Source of the DNA: CATOSD01 sp034422735
GTDB lineage: Bacteria; Chloroflexota; Dehalococcoidia; Lucifugimonadales; CATOSD01
Assembly: GCA_034422735.1 (NCBI GenBank)
Contig: DAOUJL010000029.1
Location: 19,385 to 83,384, forward strand
DNA length: 64,000 nt
Direction of reading: 5' to 3'
The translations under genes and the position numbers were made by a program. Below the pieces are notes generated by a model. It saw only the letters and a list, made by a program, of their open reading frames with translations. It did no database searches and was not told where the DNA came from. Below, piece after piece: positions 54,174 through 62,476 of the stretch (position 1 is its first letter; each line of letters begins with the position of its first letter).

Positions 54174-55199
54174 ATGAAGTTCCCATGGGCCAACACCCTG
54201 CTGCTGGTGCTCATCGCCGCCGAGCTGGTCAGCGGCTTCTTCGGCTTGGTGTCCAGCTCGCCGCGCGAGTGGTACTTCATCGTCGCGCACCGCATCAGCG
54301 GCTACGGCATCGTCGTCATCCTGGTGTGGAAGGGCGCGAACGTCCTGTTCTCGCTACGCTGGAAGAGGGCCGCCGCGCCGCGCACGGCTTCCGTCGTGCT
54401 CATGGCGCTGCTCGCCGTCACGCTCGCTCTCGGGTTCGCCTGGTCGTTCGTCGGCCCCTTTGGCTGGGCATGGTTCAGCGGCGTAAGCTGGCACATCTAC
54501 GTCGGCGCGGCCCTGATTCCTCTGCTGGTCTGGCACGCCCTCTACCACACGCGCGGCTTCCCCGTCGGCTTCTGGGCCGACCGCCGCACCTTCCTCAGGC
54601 TCGCCGCGCTCGCCGTAGCCGCCACCGCCGCTTGGCAGGTGGGCGAGCTCAGCGCCAAGGCCGCCAGCCTGAGCGGGGCGCGGCGCAGGTTCACCGGCTC
54701 CCACGAGGCCACCAGCTTCTCCGGCAACTCCTTCCCGCTCACGTCCTGGCTCAACGACCGCCCCGCCCGCGTGGACTCCGCCGAGTGGCGGCTCACCGTC
54801 GGCGGCGCTGTGGAGCGCGAACTCTCCCTCGGCTACGAGGACCTCGCCGCCGACGCTGAGACCACCGCCACCATCGACTGCACCGGCGGCTGGTACTCCA
54901 CCCAGGTCTGGCGCGGCGTCGCCGTCTCCGACCTGCTGGCGCGTGCCGGCCCGACGGGCGCGGCGTCCAGCGTCACCTTCACCTCCGTCACCGGCTACTA
55001 CCGGCGCTTCTCGATGAGCGAGGCCGCCGGATACATGCTCGCCTCCCACGTAGGCGGCGAGACGCTCTCCCACGGCCACGGCTTTCCCCTGCGTCTGGTC
55101 GCGCCCGACAAGCGCGGCTTCGAGTGGGTCAAGTGGGTCGTCGACGTGCGGGTGAACGACACCCCCAAGTGGCTCCAACCCCCGCTCCCCATCCAGTAG
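54174..55199 (+). CDS. Membrane protein with cytochrome-b-like N-terminus fused to a sulfite-oxidase-type molybdopterin domain
   Basis: 341 residues. Residues 1-150 contain four predicted helices, with His39 (AHRISGYG), His107 and His121 (WHIYVGAALIPLLVWHALYH) as possible heme b ligands. Residues about 175-341 form an oxidoreductase molybdopterin-binding domain with the Mo-coordinating Cys236 in TIDCTGGWYST. Fusion of these parts suggests electron transfer from an extracytoplasmic or cytoplasmic substrate to the quinone pool. Substrate unknown. Confidence 0.85.
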   Translation: MKFPWANTLLLVLIAAELVSGFFGLVSSSPREWYFIVAHRISGYGIVVILVWKGANVLFSLRWKRAAAPRTASVVLMALLAVTLALGFAWSFVGPFGWAWFSGVSWHIYVGAALIPLLVWHALYHTRGFPVGFWADRRTFLRLAALAVAATAAWQVGELSAKAASLSGARRRFTGSHEATSFSGNSFPLTSWLNDRPARVDSAEWRLTVGGAVERELSLGYEDLAADAETTATIDCTGGWYSTQVWRGVAVSDLLARAGPTGAASSVTFTSVTGYYRRFSMSEAAGYMLASHVGGETLSHGHGFPLRLVAPDKRGFEWVKWVVDVRVNDTPKWLQPPLPIQ

Positions 55200-55231
55200 G
55201 CGCCCCTTCAGTCCCTTCCCAATTCCTTCCC

Positions 55232-55275
55232 AGTCCCCTCTCCTTCGATGGGAGAGGGTCAGGGTGAGGGTGAAA
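55232..55275. repeat. Family-B palindromic interspersed repeat (inverted)
   Basis: CCCCTCTCCTTCGATGGGAGAGGGTCAGGGTGAGGGTGA, hairpin plus reverse flank, between the molybdopterin gene and the sigma factor gene. Confidence 0.85.
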
Positions 55276-55367
55276 GTGACGCACGTCCAAACCCTATGGA
55301 ACCTTTCCCTCACAACCCGCGTATTATCTGGTGAGAGGACTCTCAAACATCCGGCTGGAGGCAGGCT

Positions 55368-55916
55368 ATGACCGAAGCCGAGGCCATACGGCTCTGCCAG
55401 GAAGGCTCCCCGGACGCCTTCCGGCACCTTGTGGAGCAACACCAGAACACGCTCTACGGCACGGCGGTGCTCATGACGGGCGACAGGTCAGTCGCCGAGG
55501 AGCACGTCCAGGAGGCGTTCCTGTCCGCGTGGCGCGGCATCCGCCGCTTCCAGCGGGACCGCCCGTTCAAGCCCTGGATAGTCCGCATCCTGGTCAACCG
55601 CATCGTATCCAGCCGGAGGAGAAACCGGGTGCCCACCGCGCCCCTGGATGACGCCGAGCGCGTCACCGGTCCCGCCGACGTCCTGGAGTCCGCGATGTCC
55701 GCCGAGAGGCGCGACGAGGTCCAGGCCGCGCTCGCCCGCCTCAGCCCGCGGCACCACCAGGTGGTGGTCCTGCGCTACTTCGCGGAGCTGTCCGTGAGCG
55801 AGGTAGCGGCAGCGCTCGGAGTCCGGGAGGGCACAGTAAAGTCCAGGCTGAGCCGCGCGCTCAGCCGCCTAGGAGAAGAACTCACGCAGACATGCGACAC
55901 GGAGGCGCGGCGATGA
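55368..55916 (+). CDS. ECF-type RNA polymerase sigma factor
   Basis: 182 residues. Region 2 (DAFRHLVEQHQNTLYGTAVLMTG and QEAFLSAWRGIRRF) and region 4 (LSPRHHQVVVLRYFAELSVSEVAAALGVREGTVKSRLSRALSRL) are clear, joined by a short linker. GGAGGC precedes the ATG. The stop overlaps the start of a VWA-domain membrane protein (ATGA), which takes the usual place of the anti-sigma factor. Its target promoters are unknown. Confidence 0.93.
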   Translation: MTEAEAIRLCQEGSPDAFRHLVEQHQNTLYGTAVLMTGDRSVAEEHVQEAFLSAWRGIRRFQRDRPFKPWIVRILVNRIVSSRRRNRVPTAPLDDAERVTGPADVLESAMSAERRDEVQAALARLSPRHHQVVVLRYFAELSVSEVAAALGVREGTVKSRLSRALSRLGEELTQTCDTEARR

Positions 55917-58150
55917 GCAGCAACGAATCGATCGACCGCGAAATGGAACGCACACTCAGAGATTACTACGCCGCCCGCTCCCGCGAGCTGGAGGCCCCCG
56001 CGGACACCTGGGCGCGCCTGGAGCGACGCCTGGATCGGCCGCGGCTCGGCTGGCTTGGAGGGAACGTGTGGAAGATACTCACGGCAGGGGCGGGAACCGT
56101 CGCCGCGGCCGTACTCGTCATCGTGGTCATCAACGCAGTTGGAATCTCGCCGACTGCTGAGTTCGAGGCGCACGCCACGCCAACCCCAGTGGATGTCTCA
56201 GCGGTAGTCAGCCAAGTGATGCAGGCCCAGCGGCCGGGAGTCACGACCGAAGACGTGGCACAGGCCGTACAGTCGGCCCTTGCCCAGCAGGAGGGCGTAA
56301 CCTCCGCGGACGTGGCCAACGAGATATCCAAGGCGCTGAGCGCCCAGCCCGGCGTCACATCCGAAGAAGTGGCCTCAGCCATCGCTGGCGCGCTGGACGA
56401 GCGTCCCGGACTTACCACACAAGACGTGGCTAACGAGATAGGCAAGGCGCTCAGGGCGCAGCCCGGGGTCACCGAAGATCAGGTTGCGGCCGCGACTCAA
56501 GCCGCTCTCGCCGAACGCCCGGGAATCACAGAGGAACAGGTCGCCGAGACGGTCGCGAAGGCATTGGCGGAGCTGCAGCCCGCGGTGGTCGCTGCGGCCG
56601 CGCAGGCCGCGCCGGAGTCTTCCGCCCCCACAGCCGCCCCCGCGCAGCCGTACGCGACGCCGGCTCCCACCGCGGCGCAGGCAGCCGCTGAACCGGCGCT
56701 CCGGCAGCCCGGCGCAACCACTTTCGCCGACTTCGCGCGTCAGCCCGCCGTGATCGCCGCCGAGGACGCCGTGTCCACATTCAGCCTGGACGTGGATCGC
56801 ACGTCGTACTTCCTCGCGCTCAACTGGATGGGGGCGGGATACGTCGTCGAGCCGGACTCGGTCAGGGCCGAGGAGTGGCTAAACGCCTTCGACTACGGCT
56901 ACCAGCCTCCCTCGGACGAGTGGGGCTTCGGCGTCGAGACCGACCTGGTAGAGCACCCGCTGGACCCCGGCAAGCTGCTCGCGCGCATCGGATTCCAGGC
57001 GCCGCACATGCCAGACGACAGGCCGCTCAACGTGACGCTCGTGCTGGACGCATCCGGGTCGATGGCGAACGGCAACCGCGTCGCCATCGCCCGCGCCGCC
57101 GCCGAGGCCATACACCGCAGCCTGCGCCCGCAGGACCGCATAGCGGTCGTACACTTCACCACGGACGTGGTAGGCCACCTCACGGTGCCGCACGTCAGCC
57201 CGGACTTCGGCGGCGTCTCGGCGTCGATAGCCAACCTCATGCCCCGCGAGAGCACCAACGTGCAGGCCGGACTGAACGAGGGCGTGCGCCTGGCCGACCA
57301 GGCCCGCCGCGAGCGACCGGACGCCTACAACTACGTCATCCTCATGTCCGACGGTGTCGCCAACGTGGACGCCACCGACCCGTTCGGCATCCTGGAGTCG
57401 GCATACGACCGCGACGCCGCCAATCCGCTGCGGCTGATAACCATCGGCGTCGGCATCGAGAACTACAACGACTACCTGCTGGAGCAGCTCGCCCAGCACG
57501 GAAACGGCTGGTACCGCTACCTGGACACCGTCGACCAGGCGCGCGCCACCTTCAGCCGCGAGAACTGGCTGGCCCTGTCCACGCCGTTCGCCGACCAGAC
57601 CCGCGCCCAGGTCACCTGGGACCCCGCTCTCGTCTACTCGTGGCGCATCGTCGGCTACGAGAACAGGGTCACGCCCGACGAGACGTTCGCCGAAGACCGC
57701 AAGGAGTTCGCCGAAATCTACTCCGGTGCCGCAACCACGGTGCTGTACGAGCTTGAGTTGCGCAGCGACGCGCGGCTACCTCACGGCGAGAAGGTGGACC
57801 TGGGCCGCGTCGAGCTGCGCTGGATCGTGCCCGACACCCAGCAGTCCCGCAGCCAGCGCGCGGACGTGACGGGCAGGGGAGACGTCAGCTTCGATTACGG
57901 CGCCGACCCGATGCTGCGCCTGGCTGCCATCGTCGGCCTCGCCGCGGACCGCTACAGCGCGCTGCCGCAGGCGCCAGCCGAGGGCCACCACGCCATACGC
58001 GACGACCTTGACAGGCTGCGCGAGCACCTCGCCGCCCTGCGCGCCGACCTCGGCCACCTCGACTCATACCACGACTTCGCCTACCTGCTCGAGCGCATCA
58101 CCGAAGGCGTTCAGGCGCGTCCGTCCCGGTCCTCCGGCTACAGCAACTGA
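55913..58150 (+). CDS. Transmembrane YfbK-like VWA protein with six 19-residue repeats
   Basis: 745 residues. Short cytoplasmic N-terminus (about 50 residues, with DTWARLERRLDRPR), one membrane helix (53-75), then six repeats of exactly 19 residues (Gly109, 128, 147, 166, 185 and 204 lead each unit, pattern GVTxEDVAxAIxxALxxxP), an Ala/Pro-rich linker (225-280), a VWA N-terminal domain (FSLDVDRTSYFLALNWM), the VWA domain with MIDAS DASGS, and a DUF3520-like C-terminus. The arrangement places a sensor outside and an anti-sigma-like segment inside. ATG overlaps the sigma factor stop. Confidence 0.88.
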   Translation: MSSNESIDREMERTLRDYYAARSRELEAPADTWARLERRLDRPRLGWLGGNVWKILTAGAGTVAAAVLVIVVINAVGISPTAEFEAHATPTPVDVSAVVSQVMQAQRPGVTTEDVAQAVQSALAQQEGVTSADVANEISKALSAQPGVTSEEVASAIAGALDERPGLTTQDVANEIGKALRAQPGVTEDQVAAATQAALAERPGITEEQVAETVAKALAELQPAVVAAAAQAAPESSAPTAAPAQPYATPAPTAAQAAAEPALRQPGATTFADFARQPAVIAAEDAVSTFSLDVDRTSYFLALNWMGAGYVVEPDSVRAEEWLNAFDYGYQPPSDEWGFGVETDLVEHPLDPGKLLARIGFQAPHMPDDRPLNVTLVLDASGSMANGNRVAIARAAAEAIHRSLRPQDRIAVVHFTTDVVGHLTVPHVSPDFGGVSASIANLMPRESTNVQAGLNEGVRLADQARRERPDAYNYVILMSDGVANVDATDPFGILESAYDRDAANPLRLITIGVGIENYNDYLLEQLAQHGNGWYRYLDTVDQARATFSRENWLALSTPFADQTRAQVTWDPALVYSWRIVGYENRVTPDETFAEDRKEFAEIYSGAATTVLYELELRSDARLPHGEKVDLGRVELRWIVPDTQQSRSQRADVTGRGDVSFDYGADPMLRLAAIVGLAADRYSALPQAPAEGHHAIRDDLDRLREHLAALRADLGHLDSYHDFAYLLERITEGVQARPSRSSGYSN
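56237..56578 (+). repeat. Six tandem 57-base coding repeats
   Basis: Encodes the 19-residue units of the VWA protein; DNA identity between units is moderate (third positions have drifted), so the period is held at protein level. Confidence 0.8.
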
Positions 58151-58179
58151 GCGGGCGCGACATTCCGGGCGCCTCGCGC

Positions 58180-58211
58180 TTGACAGCGCTATCGATGCTT
58201 GCCATCATAAC
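58180..58211 (+). promoter_or_regulatory. Candidate promoter of the ImmA-like gene
   Basis: TTGACA at 58180-58185 and a poor -10 (ATCATA or CATAAC) 18-20 bases later; 36 bases before the TTG start. Confidence 0.45.
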
Positions 58212-58246
58212 AGCACATCGGTTCTGTATCGAAGAAGAGGTCCGAA

Positions 58247-58666
58247 TTGCACGGCAGACTCATGGCCGCCCAGGTCCGGCGCGACCACAACCTGCGAACG
58301 CCGACCGACCTGCGGCGGCTGACCCGCGCGCTCGGTCTGCGCGTCGTGGAGTTCCCTTTCAGCGGCAGGCTGAAAGAGGTGATCATCGACGGCGTGATAG
58401 GCGTCCGCCCCGGGTTGCCGCGCGCCGAGTTCCGGTGGCTGGTGGCGCATGCCACAGGACACCACCTGCTGCACGTGGGCGCCAGCTTCTACCTGGAGGA
58501 CTGGCAGTGGGTGAACCGGGCGAAGGCTGAAAGGCAGGCCGAGGAGTTCGCGGCCTACCTGCTCGGCGGCCCGGACGGCTGGCGTCTCAGCGCGCCGGAG
58601 CTCGGCATCCCCGACGCGAAGTTCCCACTGGTTGCGGAACTGACGCGGCAGTCCCCTCTCCCTTGA
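58247..58666 (+). CDS. ImmA/IrrE-like protein with altered zinc motif
   Basis: 139 residues from TTG with AGAGG upstream. Compared with the ImmA/IrrE metallopeptidase pattern HExGH-LH, this reads HATGHHLLH (His68, His72), so both histidines and the downstream Glu (about 100, in QAEEFAAYLL) remain but the catalytic Glu is Ala69. It may bind zinc without cleaving. The last residues (SPLP) come from a family-B repeat. It faces the XRE regulator at 58676 in the typical ImmA-ImmR partnership. Confidence 0.75.
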   Translation: MHGRLMAAQVRRDHNLRTPTDLRRLTRALGLRVVEFPFSGRLKEVIIDGVIGVRPGLPRAEFRWLVAHATGHHLLHVGASFYLEDWQWVNRAKAERQAEEFAAYLLGGPDGWRLSAPELGIPDAKFPLVAELTRQSPLP

Positions 58667-58690
58667 GGGAGAGGGTCAGGGTGAGGGTGT
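58651..58690. repeat. Family-B palindromic repeat at two convergent gene ends
   Basis: CCCTCTCCC-TTGA-GGGAGAGGG with flank TCAGGGTGAGGGTG. The ImmA-like stop and the XRE stop both fall inside it, and the hairpin could terminate both transcripts. Confidence 0.85.
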
Positions 58691-59056
58691 AACCCCGCCT
58701 CGCCGCGTGCTCCGCACGTAGCGCGCAAAGTCTCGCACCGATTCCCATTCGTCTTCGGTAAGGTCGCTCACCTCGTGCAGCCGCGCGAGCTGCTCGTCCT
58801 CCAGCGGGTTCTCGTACTCCTCGGCGGTGATGAAACCCGCCTCCACCGCCAGCGCGCCGTACAGCAGGCCAAGCGTTGCCGCCAGCGCCTTCAGCGTCGC
58901 CACCGTGGGCCGGAACCGCCCGCTCTCCAGGTGCCCGACGTAGCCCTGGCTCATCCCCAGCGCGAGCGAAAGCTGTCGCTGCGTCATGCCCCTGCCGCGC
59001 CGGGCATCCCTCACCAAGTCGGCAAGCCCCCCGTATGTGCGCTCCCTCTCTGCCAT
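58676..59056 (-). CDS. XRE-family helix-turn-helix regulator
   Basis: 126 residues. HTH_3 domain at about 9-66: LADLVRDARRGRGMTQRQLS then LALGMSQGYVGHLESGRFRPT, the recognition helix. The C-terminal half is acidic and helical (LTEDEWESVRDFARYVRST). The final GGVTPSP is encoded by the interspersed repeat. Convergent with the ImmA-like gene, suggesting that the latter acts on or with this repressor. Confidence 0.85.
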   Translation of the reverse strand: MAERERTYGGLADLVRDARRGRGMTQRQLSLALGMSQGYVGHLESGRFRPTVATLKALAATLGLLYGALAVEAGFITAEEYENPLEDEQLARLHEVSDLTEDEWESVRDFARYVRSTRRGGVTPSP

Positions 59057-59144
59057 GCTGCTCCGTCCGCCTGCCTATTCCGGCGAGCGCCCGTCCGCTG
59101 GGCGCCCTTGCCCAGATTGTAGCCGAGGCCCGTGTATGGCGCTA

Positions 59145-59174
59145 TTGACACATACGTTCGGCGATGCGTATAAT
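59145..59174 (+). promoter_or_regulatory. Strong sigma70 promoter of the zinc-ribbon gene
   Basis: Consensus TTGACA, 18-base spacer, consensus TATAAT. It gives a start near 59181 and a leader of about 100 bases, and excludes the frame opening at 59164. Confidence 0.8.
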
Positions 59175-59280
59175 GCAGTTCGTCAGCACGCGGGGCGTAG
59201 CTCGCGATCAGACTTTCAGCCTACAGGCGTCCGAACGTTGTTCGATTGCGACACGCTGGTTATGGCGCGGAGGTTTACAG

Positions 59281-59562
59281 GTGTTCCTACTCAAGAGATG
59301 CCCAAGGTGCGGCGGAGACGTCGACACGACCGACACCGCCGACGTCAGGTGCGTGCAGTGCGGCCACCGGCCGCCGGTTGGCGAGCTGGTGGAGCGTAGG
59401 CTGCCCGGCCTCGGATTCCTGCCGCTCATGGAGCTGGACCTCCTGTGCCCCCGCTGCGATTCCGACTTCATCATCGCGCTAGAGAAGCTGCGCGAGCGGG
59501 ACAACACCGTCTACCGCTGCCGCAAGTGCGGCCACCTGTACAGCCCCCGCCTCGCGGCGTAA
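59281..59562 (+). CDS. Small protein with two zinc ribbons
   Basis: 93 residues from GTG with GGAGG 8 bases upstream. Two CxxC pairs in each half: CPRCGGDVD ... CVQCGHR, and CPRCDSDFI ... YRCRKCGH, that is two complete zinc ribbons. The linker ERRLPGLGFLPLMELD is hydrophobic. Such proteins bind nucleic acid or serve as small transcription-associated factors. Expressed from the best promoter in the window. Confidence 0.75.
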   Translation: MFLLKRCPRCGGDVDTTDTADVRCVQCGHRPPVGELVERRLPGLGFLPLMELDLLCPRCDSDFIIALEKLRERDNTVYRCRKCGHLYSPRLAA

Positions 59563-59571
59563 CGAATACAT

Positions 59572-59612
59572 CCCTTCCCCCTCGCAGGGGGAAGGTTAGG
59601 ATGGGGGTGACA
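59572..59612. repeat. Family-A palindromic interspersed repeat (inverted)
   Basis: CCTTCCCCCTCGCAGGGGGAAGG followed by TTAGGATGGGGGTGACA. Confidence 0.85.
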
Positions 59613-59635
59613 CCCCGTCCCGCCACCTATGCTGG

Positions 59636-59641
59636 TATACT
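59636..59641 (+). promoter_or_regulatory. Extended -10 promoter of the thioesterase gene, leaderless
   Basis: TGGTATACT; transcription would begin about 59648, three bases before the ATG at 59651. The GTG at 59642 lies upstream of the predicted start site. Confidence 0.55.
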
Positions 59642-59650
59642 GTGCCCCGT

Positions 59651-60139
59651 ATGGTCAGGGACGACTTCAATTTCAGCCACACCCTCCGGGTCCGCTGGGC
59701 CGAGTGCGACGTGCAGGGCGTCGTCTACAGCGCAGCCTACGCCAACTTCGTCGAGATCGGGCAGGCCGAGTACTTCCGCAACCTCGGAATCGCCATCTAT
59801 GACCCCGCCATGCGCCGCCACCTCGACTTTGCCACCGTCAAGATGTCCCTCGACTTCTTCGCTGCCGCCCACCTGGACGATGTCCTCAGCGTCTGCTGGA
59901 AGATCCAGCGCGTCGGCAACTCCAGCATCACCGCCCTCTGCGAAATCTACCGCGGCAGTGACGAGGAACCGCTCACCCGCGGCGTCGTCATCTATGTCAA
60001 CCACGACGAGGCCGCCCGCGTCTCCCGCCCCGTCCCGGGCGACGTCCGCCGCCTGATCGACACCTTCGAGTCCACCGGCGAGGTCATCCCCATCGCCAAC
60101 CTGCCCGGCCTAGCCGCCATCGGCTCCGGCAGACCATAG
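59651..60139 (+). CDS. Acyl-CoA thioesterase, 4HBT/YbgC type (hotdog fold)
   Basis: 162 residues. RVRWAECDVQGVVYSAAYANFVE contains the catalytic Asp of the 4-hydroxybenzoyl-CoA thioesterase group, followed by the long central helix EIGQAEYFRNLG. Hydrolyses an acyl-CoA of unknown chain. ATG 59651 was chosen because the -10 box lies only 9 bases upstream. purL begins 14 bases after its stop. Confidence 0.88.
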   Translation: MVRDDFNFSHTLRVRWAECDVQGVVYSAAYANFVEIGQAEYFRNLGIAIYDPAMRRHLDFATVKMSLDFFAAAHLDDVLSVCWKIQRVGNSSITALCEIYRGSDEEPLTRGVVIYVNHDEAARVSRPVPGDVRRLIDTFESTGEVIPIANLPGLAAIGSGRP

Positions 60140-60153
60140 ACGGACCGCCCGGC

Positions 60154-62373
60154 ATGACCCTCTCCCCCGAAACACGCGAAGCCCTCGACAGTCTCGCCCT
60201 GTCCGAGCGGGAGTACGAGGCCATAGTCGAGCGGCTCGGCAGGGTCCCCAACGAGCTGGAGCTGGGACTGTTCGGCTCGCTGTGGAGCGAGCACTGCGGC
60301 TACAAGCACTCCAAGCCGCTGCTCCGCCTGCTGCCCGGCGACGGCCCGCGCGTCCTGGTGGGGGCGGGCAGCGAGAACGCCGGCGCGGTTGACATAGGCG
60401 ACGGTCTCGCCGTGGTGTTCAAGATCGAGTCCCACAACCACCCGTCGGCGATCGAGCCTTACCAGGGCGCCGCGACCGGCGTCGGAGGCATAGTGCGCGA
60501 TATATTCGCCATGGGCGCGCGTCCCATCGCCCTGCTCAACTCGCTGCGATTCGGCGACCTCGACGAGCCGCGCAACCGCTTCCTGCTCCAGGGCGTGGTA
60601 GCGGGCATATCCGGCTACGGCAACTGCATCGGCGTGCCCGACGTCGGCGGCGAGATATGCTTCGGCCCCACCTACTCCGGCAACCCGCTCGTCAACGCCA
60701 TGTGCGTCGGCATCCTGGACAAGCGCAGCCTGGTGAGCGCCGCCGCCGATGCGCCGGGCAGCTCGCTCATGCTCGTCGGCGCCCGCACCGGACGCGACGG
60801 CATACACGGCGCGTCCGGCCTGGCGTCACGCTCGTTCGAGGAGGAGCGCGAGCTGCGTCCGACGGTACAGGTGGGCAACCCCTTCCTCGAAAAGTCGCTC
60901 ATCGAGGCGTGCCTGGAGCTCGCCGCCACCGACCACTACGTCGGTATGCAGGACCTCGGCGCCGCAGGCCTCACCAGCGCCAGCGTGGAGGCTGCCGACA
61001 AGGGCGGCGCCGGCATCGACCTGGACGTCTCCCGCGTCCCCCGCCGCGACTCCGGCATGGTCCCCTACGAGGTGATGCTCTCCGAGTCCCAGGAGCGGAT
61101 GCTCGTCATCGCCCGCCGCGGCCGCGAGGACCAGGTGAAGGCCATCTTCGACAAGTGGGACCTCGAGTGCAGCGTGATCGGCGCCGTCACCGCCGACGGC
61201 GTCGCCCGCGTCCGGGACGGCGACCGCGTGGAGGGCGAGGTGCCCGTCCGCCTGCTCACCGACCCTCCGCTGTACCGCCTACAGGGCGAGAAACCCGCCT
61301 GGCTGGACGAGGCCCAGCGCCGTGACCTCGCCGCTCTGCCGCTGCCCGCCGACGGCCCGGCCGAGACGCTGCTGCGCCTGCTCGCCTCCCCCAACATCGC
61401 CAGCAAGCGCTGGGCCTACCGCCAGTACGACCACCAGGTGCAGACCAACACCGTCACGCCGCCGGGCGCGGACGCCGCCGTGGTGCGCATCAAGGGCACG
61501 CAACGCGCCATCGCGCTGTCCACCGATGGCAACGGCCGCTACTGCTACCTCGACCCCTACGCCGGCGGCCAGATAGCCGTGGCGGAGGCGTGCCGCAACG
61601 TCTCATGCGCGGGCGCGGAGCCTATCGCGCTCACCGACTGCCTCAACTTCGGCAACCCCGAAAAGCCGGAGACCTACTACCAGCTCGAGCAGTGCATCGA
61701 GGGTATGGCCGCCGCCAGCCGCGCGCTCGCCGCCCCCGTGGTGAGCGGCAACGTGAGCCTGTACAACGAGACGCAGGGACAGGACATCTGGCCCACGCCC
61801 ATAATCGGCGCGCTGGGTCTGGTGGAGGACGTGCGGCGCGTCGCCGGCATCGCCTTCGCCGGACCGGGCCGACTGGTCGCGCTTCTCGGCGCGGACGACG
61901 TGCGCGGCGACCCCGACGACCTCGCCGCCAGCGAGTACCTGCACGTCGTCCACGGCCTCACCGCGGGCCGCCCCCGCATCGACATGGACCTGGAAGTGGC
62001 GGTGCAGCGCGCCTGCCGCCGTCTCGTCCGCGAGGGAATCGCCGAGTCCGCCCACGACTGCTCCGACGGCGGCCTTGCCGTCGCGTTGGCCGAGTCCTGC
62101 ATCGCCGGTGGCGTCGGCTTCCGCGGCGAGTTCGCTATGCCCGGCCGCTGGGACGCCGCCCTCTTCGGCGAGCGCCAGTCCCGCATCATCGTCTCGCTCC
62201 CCCCCGCCCGCGAGTCCGACCTGCGCCGCATCTGCGCCGAAGAGCGCGTCCCCTGGCTCGGCCTCGGCCACACCGGCGGCGAGACGCTTACGCTGCCCGG
62301 CGCGCTGAACGTGCCCGTGTCCCGCCTGTCGGACGTGTGGGGTAACGCCCTAGAGCGCGCGCTGGCAGGGTAG
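60154..62373 (+). CDS. purL: Phosphoribosylformylglycinamidine synthase subunit PurL
   Basis: 739 residues, the size of the small-type PurL (without the glutaminase domain; PurQ and PurS act as partners). Landmarks: SLWSEHCGYKHS at the N-terminus, KIESHNHPSAIEPYQGAATGVGGIVRD (substrate and ATP binding), MQDLGAAGLTSA and SGNVSLYNETQG. Converts FGAR to FGAM in purine biosynthesis. PurQ and PurS are not in this window. Follows the thioesterase on the same strand. Confidence 0.97.
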   Translation: MTLSPETREALDSLALSEREYEAIVERLGRVPNELELGLFGSLWSEHCGYKHSKPLLRLLPGDGPRVLVGAGSENAGAVDIGDGLAVVFKIESHNHPSAIEPYQGAATGVGGIVRDIFAMGARPIALLNSLRFGDLDEPRNRFLLQGVVAGISGYGNCIGVPDVGGEICFGPTYSGNPLVNAMCVGILDKRSLVSAAADAPGSSLMLVGARTGRDGIHGASGLASRSFEEERELRPTVQVGNPFLEKSLIEACLELAATDHYVGMQDLGAAGLTSASVEAADKGGAGIDLDVSRVPRRDSGMVPYEVMLSESQERMLVIARRGREDQVKAIFDKWDLECSVIGAVTADGVARVRDGDRVEGEVPVRLLTDPPLYRLQGEKPAWLDEAQRRDLAALPLPADGPAETLLRLLASPNIASKRWAYRQYDHQVQTNTVTPPGADAAVVRIKGTQRAIALSTDGNGRYCYLDPYAGGQIAVAEACRNVSCAGAEPIALTDCLNFGNPEKPETYYQLEQCIEGMAAASRALAAPVVSGNVSLYNETQGQDIWPTPIIGALGLVEDVRRVAGIAFAGPGRLVALLGADDVRGDPDDLAASEYLHVVHGLTAGRPRIDMDLEVAVQRACRRLVREGIAESAHDCSDGGLAVALAESCIAGGVGFRGEFAMPGRWDAALFGERQSRIIVSLPPARESDLRRICAEERVPWLGLGHTGGETLTLPGALNVPVSRLSDVWGNALERALAG

Positions 62374-62386
62374 GGGACACTAGGTC

Positions 62387-62423
62387 GCTTCCCCCATCAA
62401 CGGGAGAAGGTTAGGATGGGGCT
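62387..62423. repeat. Degenerate family-A repeat (inverted)
   Basis: CTTCCCCCATCAACGGGAGAAGG then TTAGGATGGGGCTG; the stem has two mismatches. Confidence 0.7.
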
Positions 62424-62476
62424 GTCGGCACGCACAGCAACACAGTTTCGACATCGACCGGAGGGACTTCTAACCC

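Noticed and set aside
59164..59280. N-terminal extension of the zinc-ribbon protein
   Set aside because: The consensus promoter at 59145-59174 lies inside it and a good ribosome site precedes the GTG at 59281.
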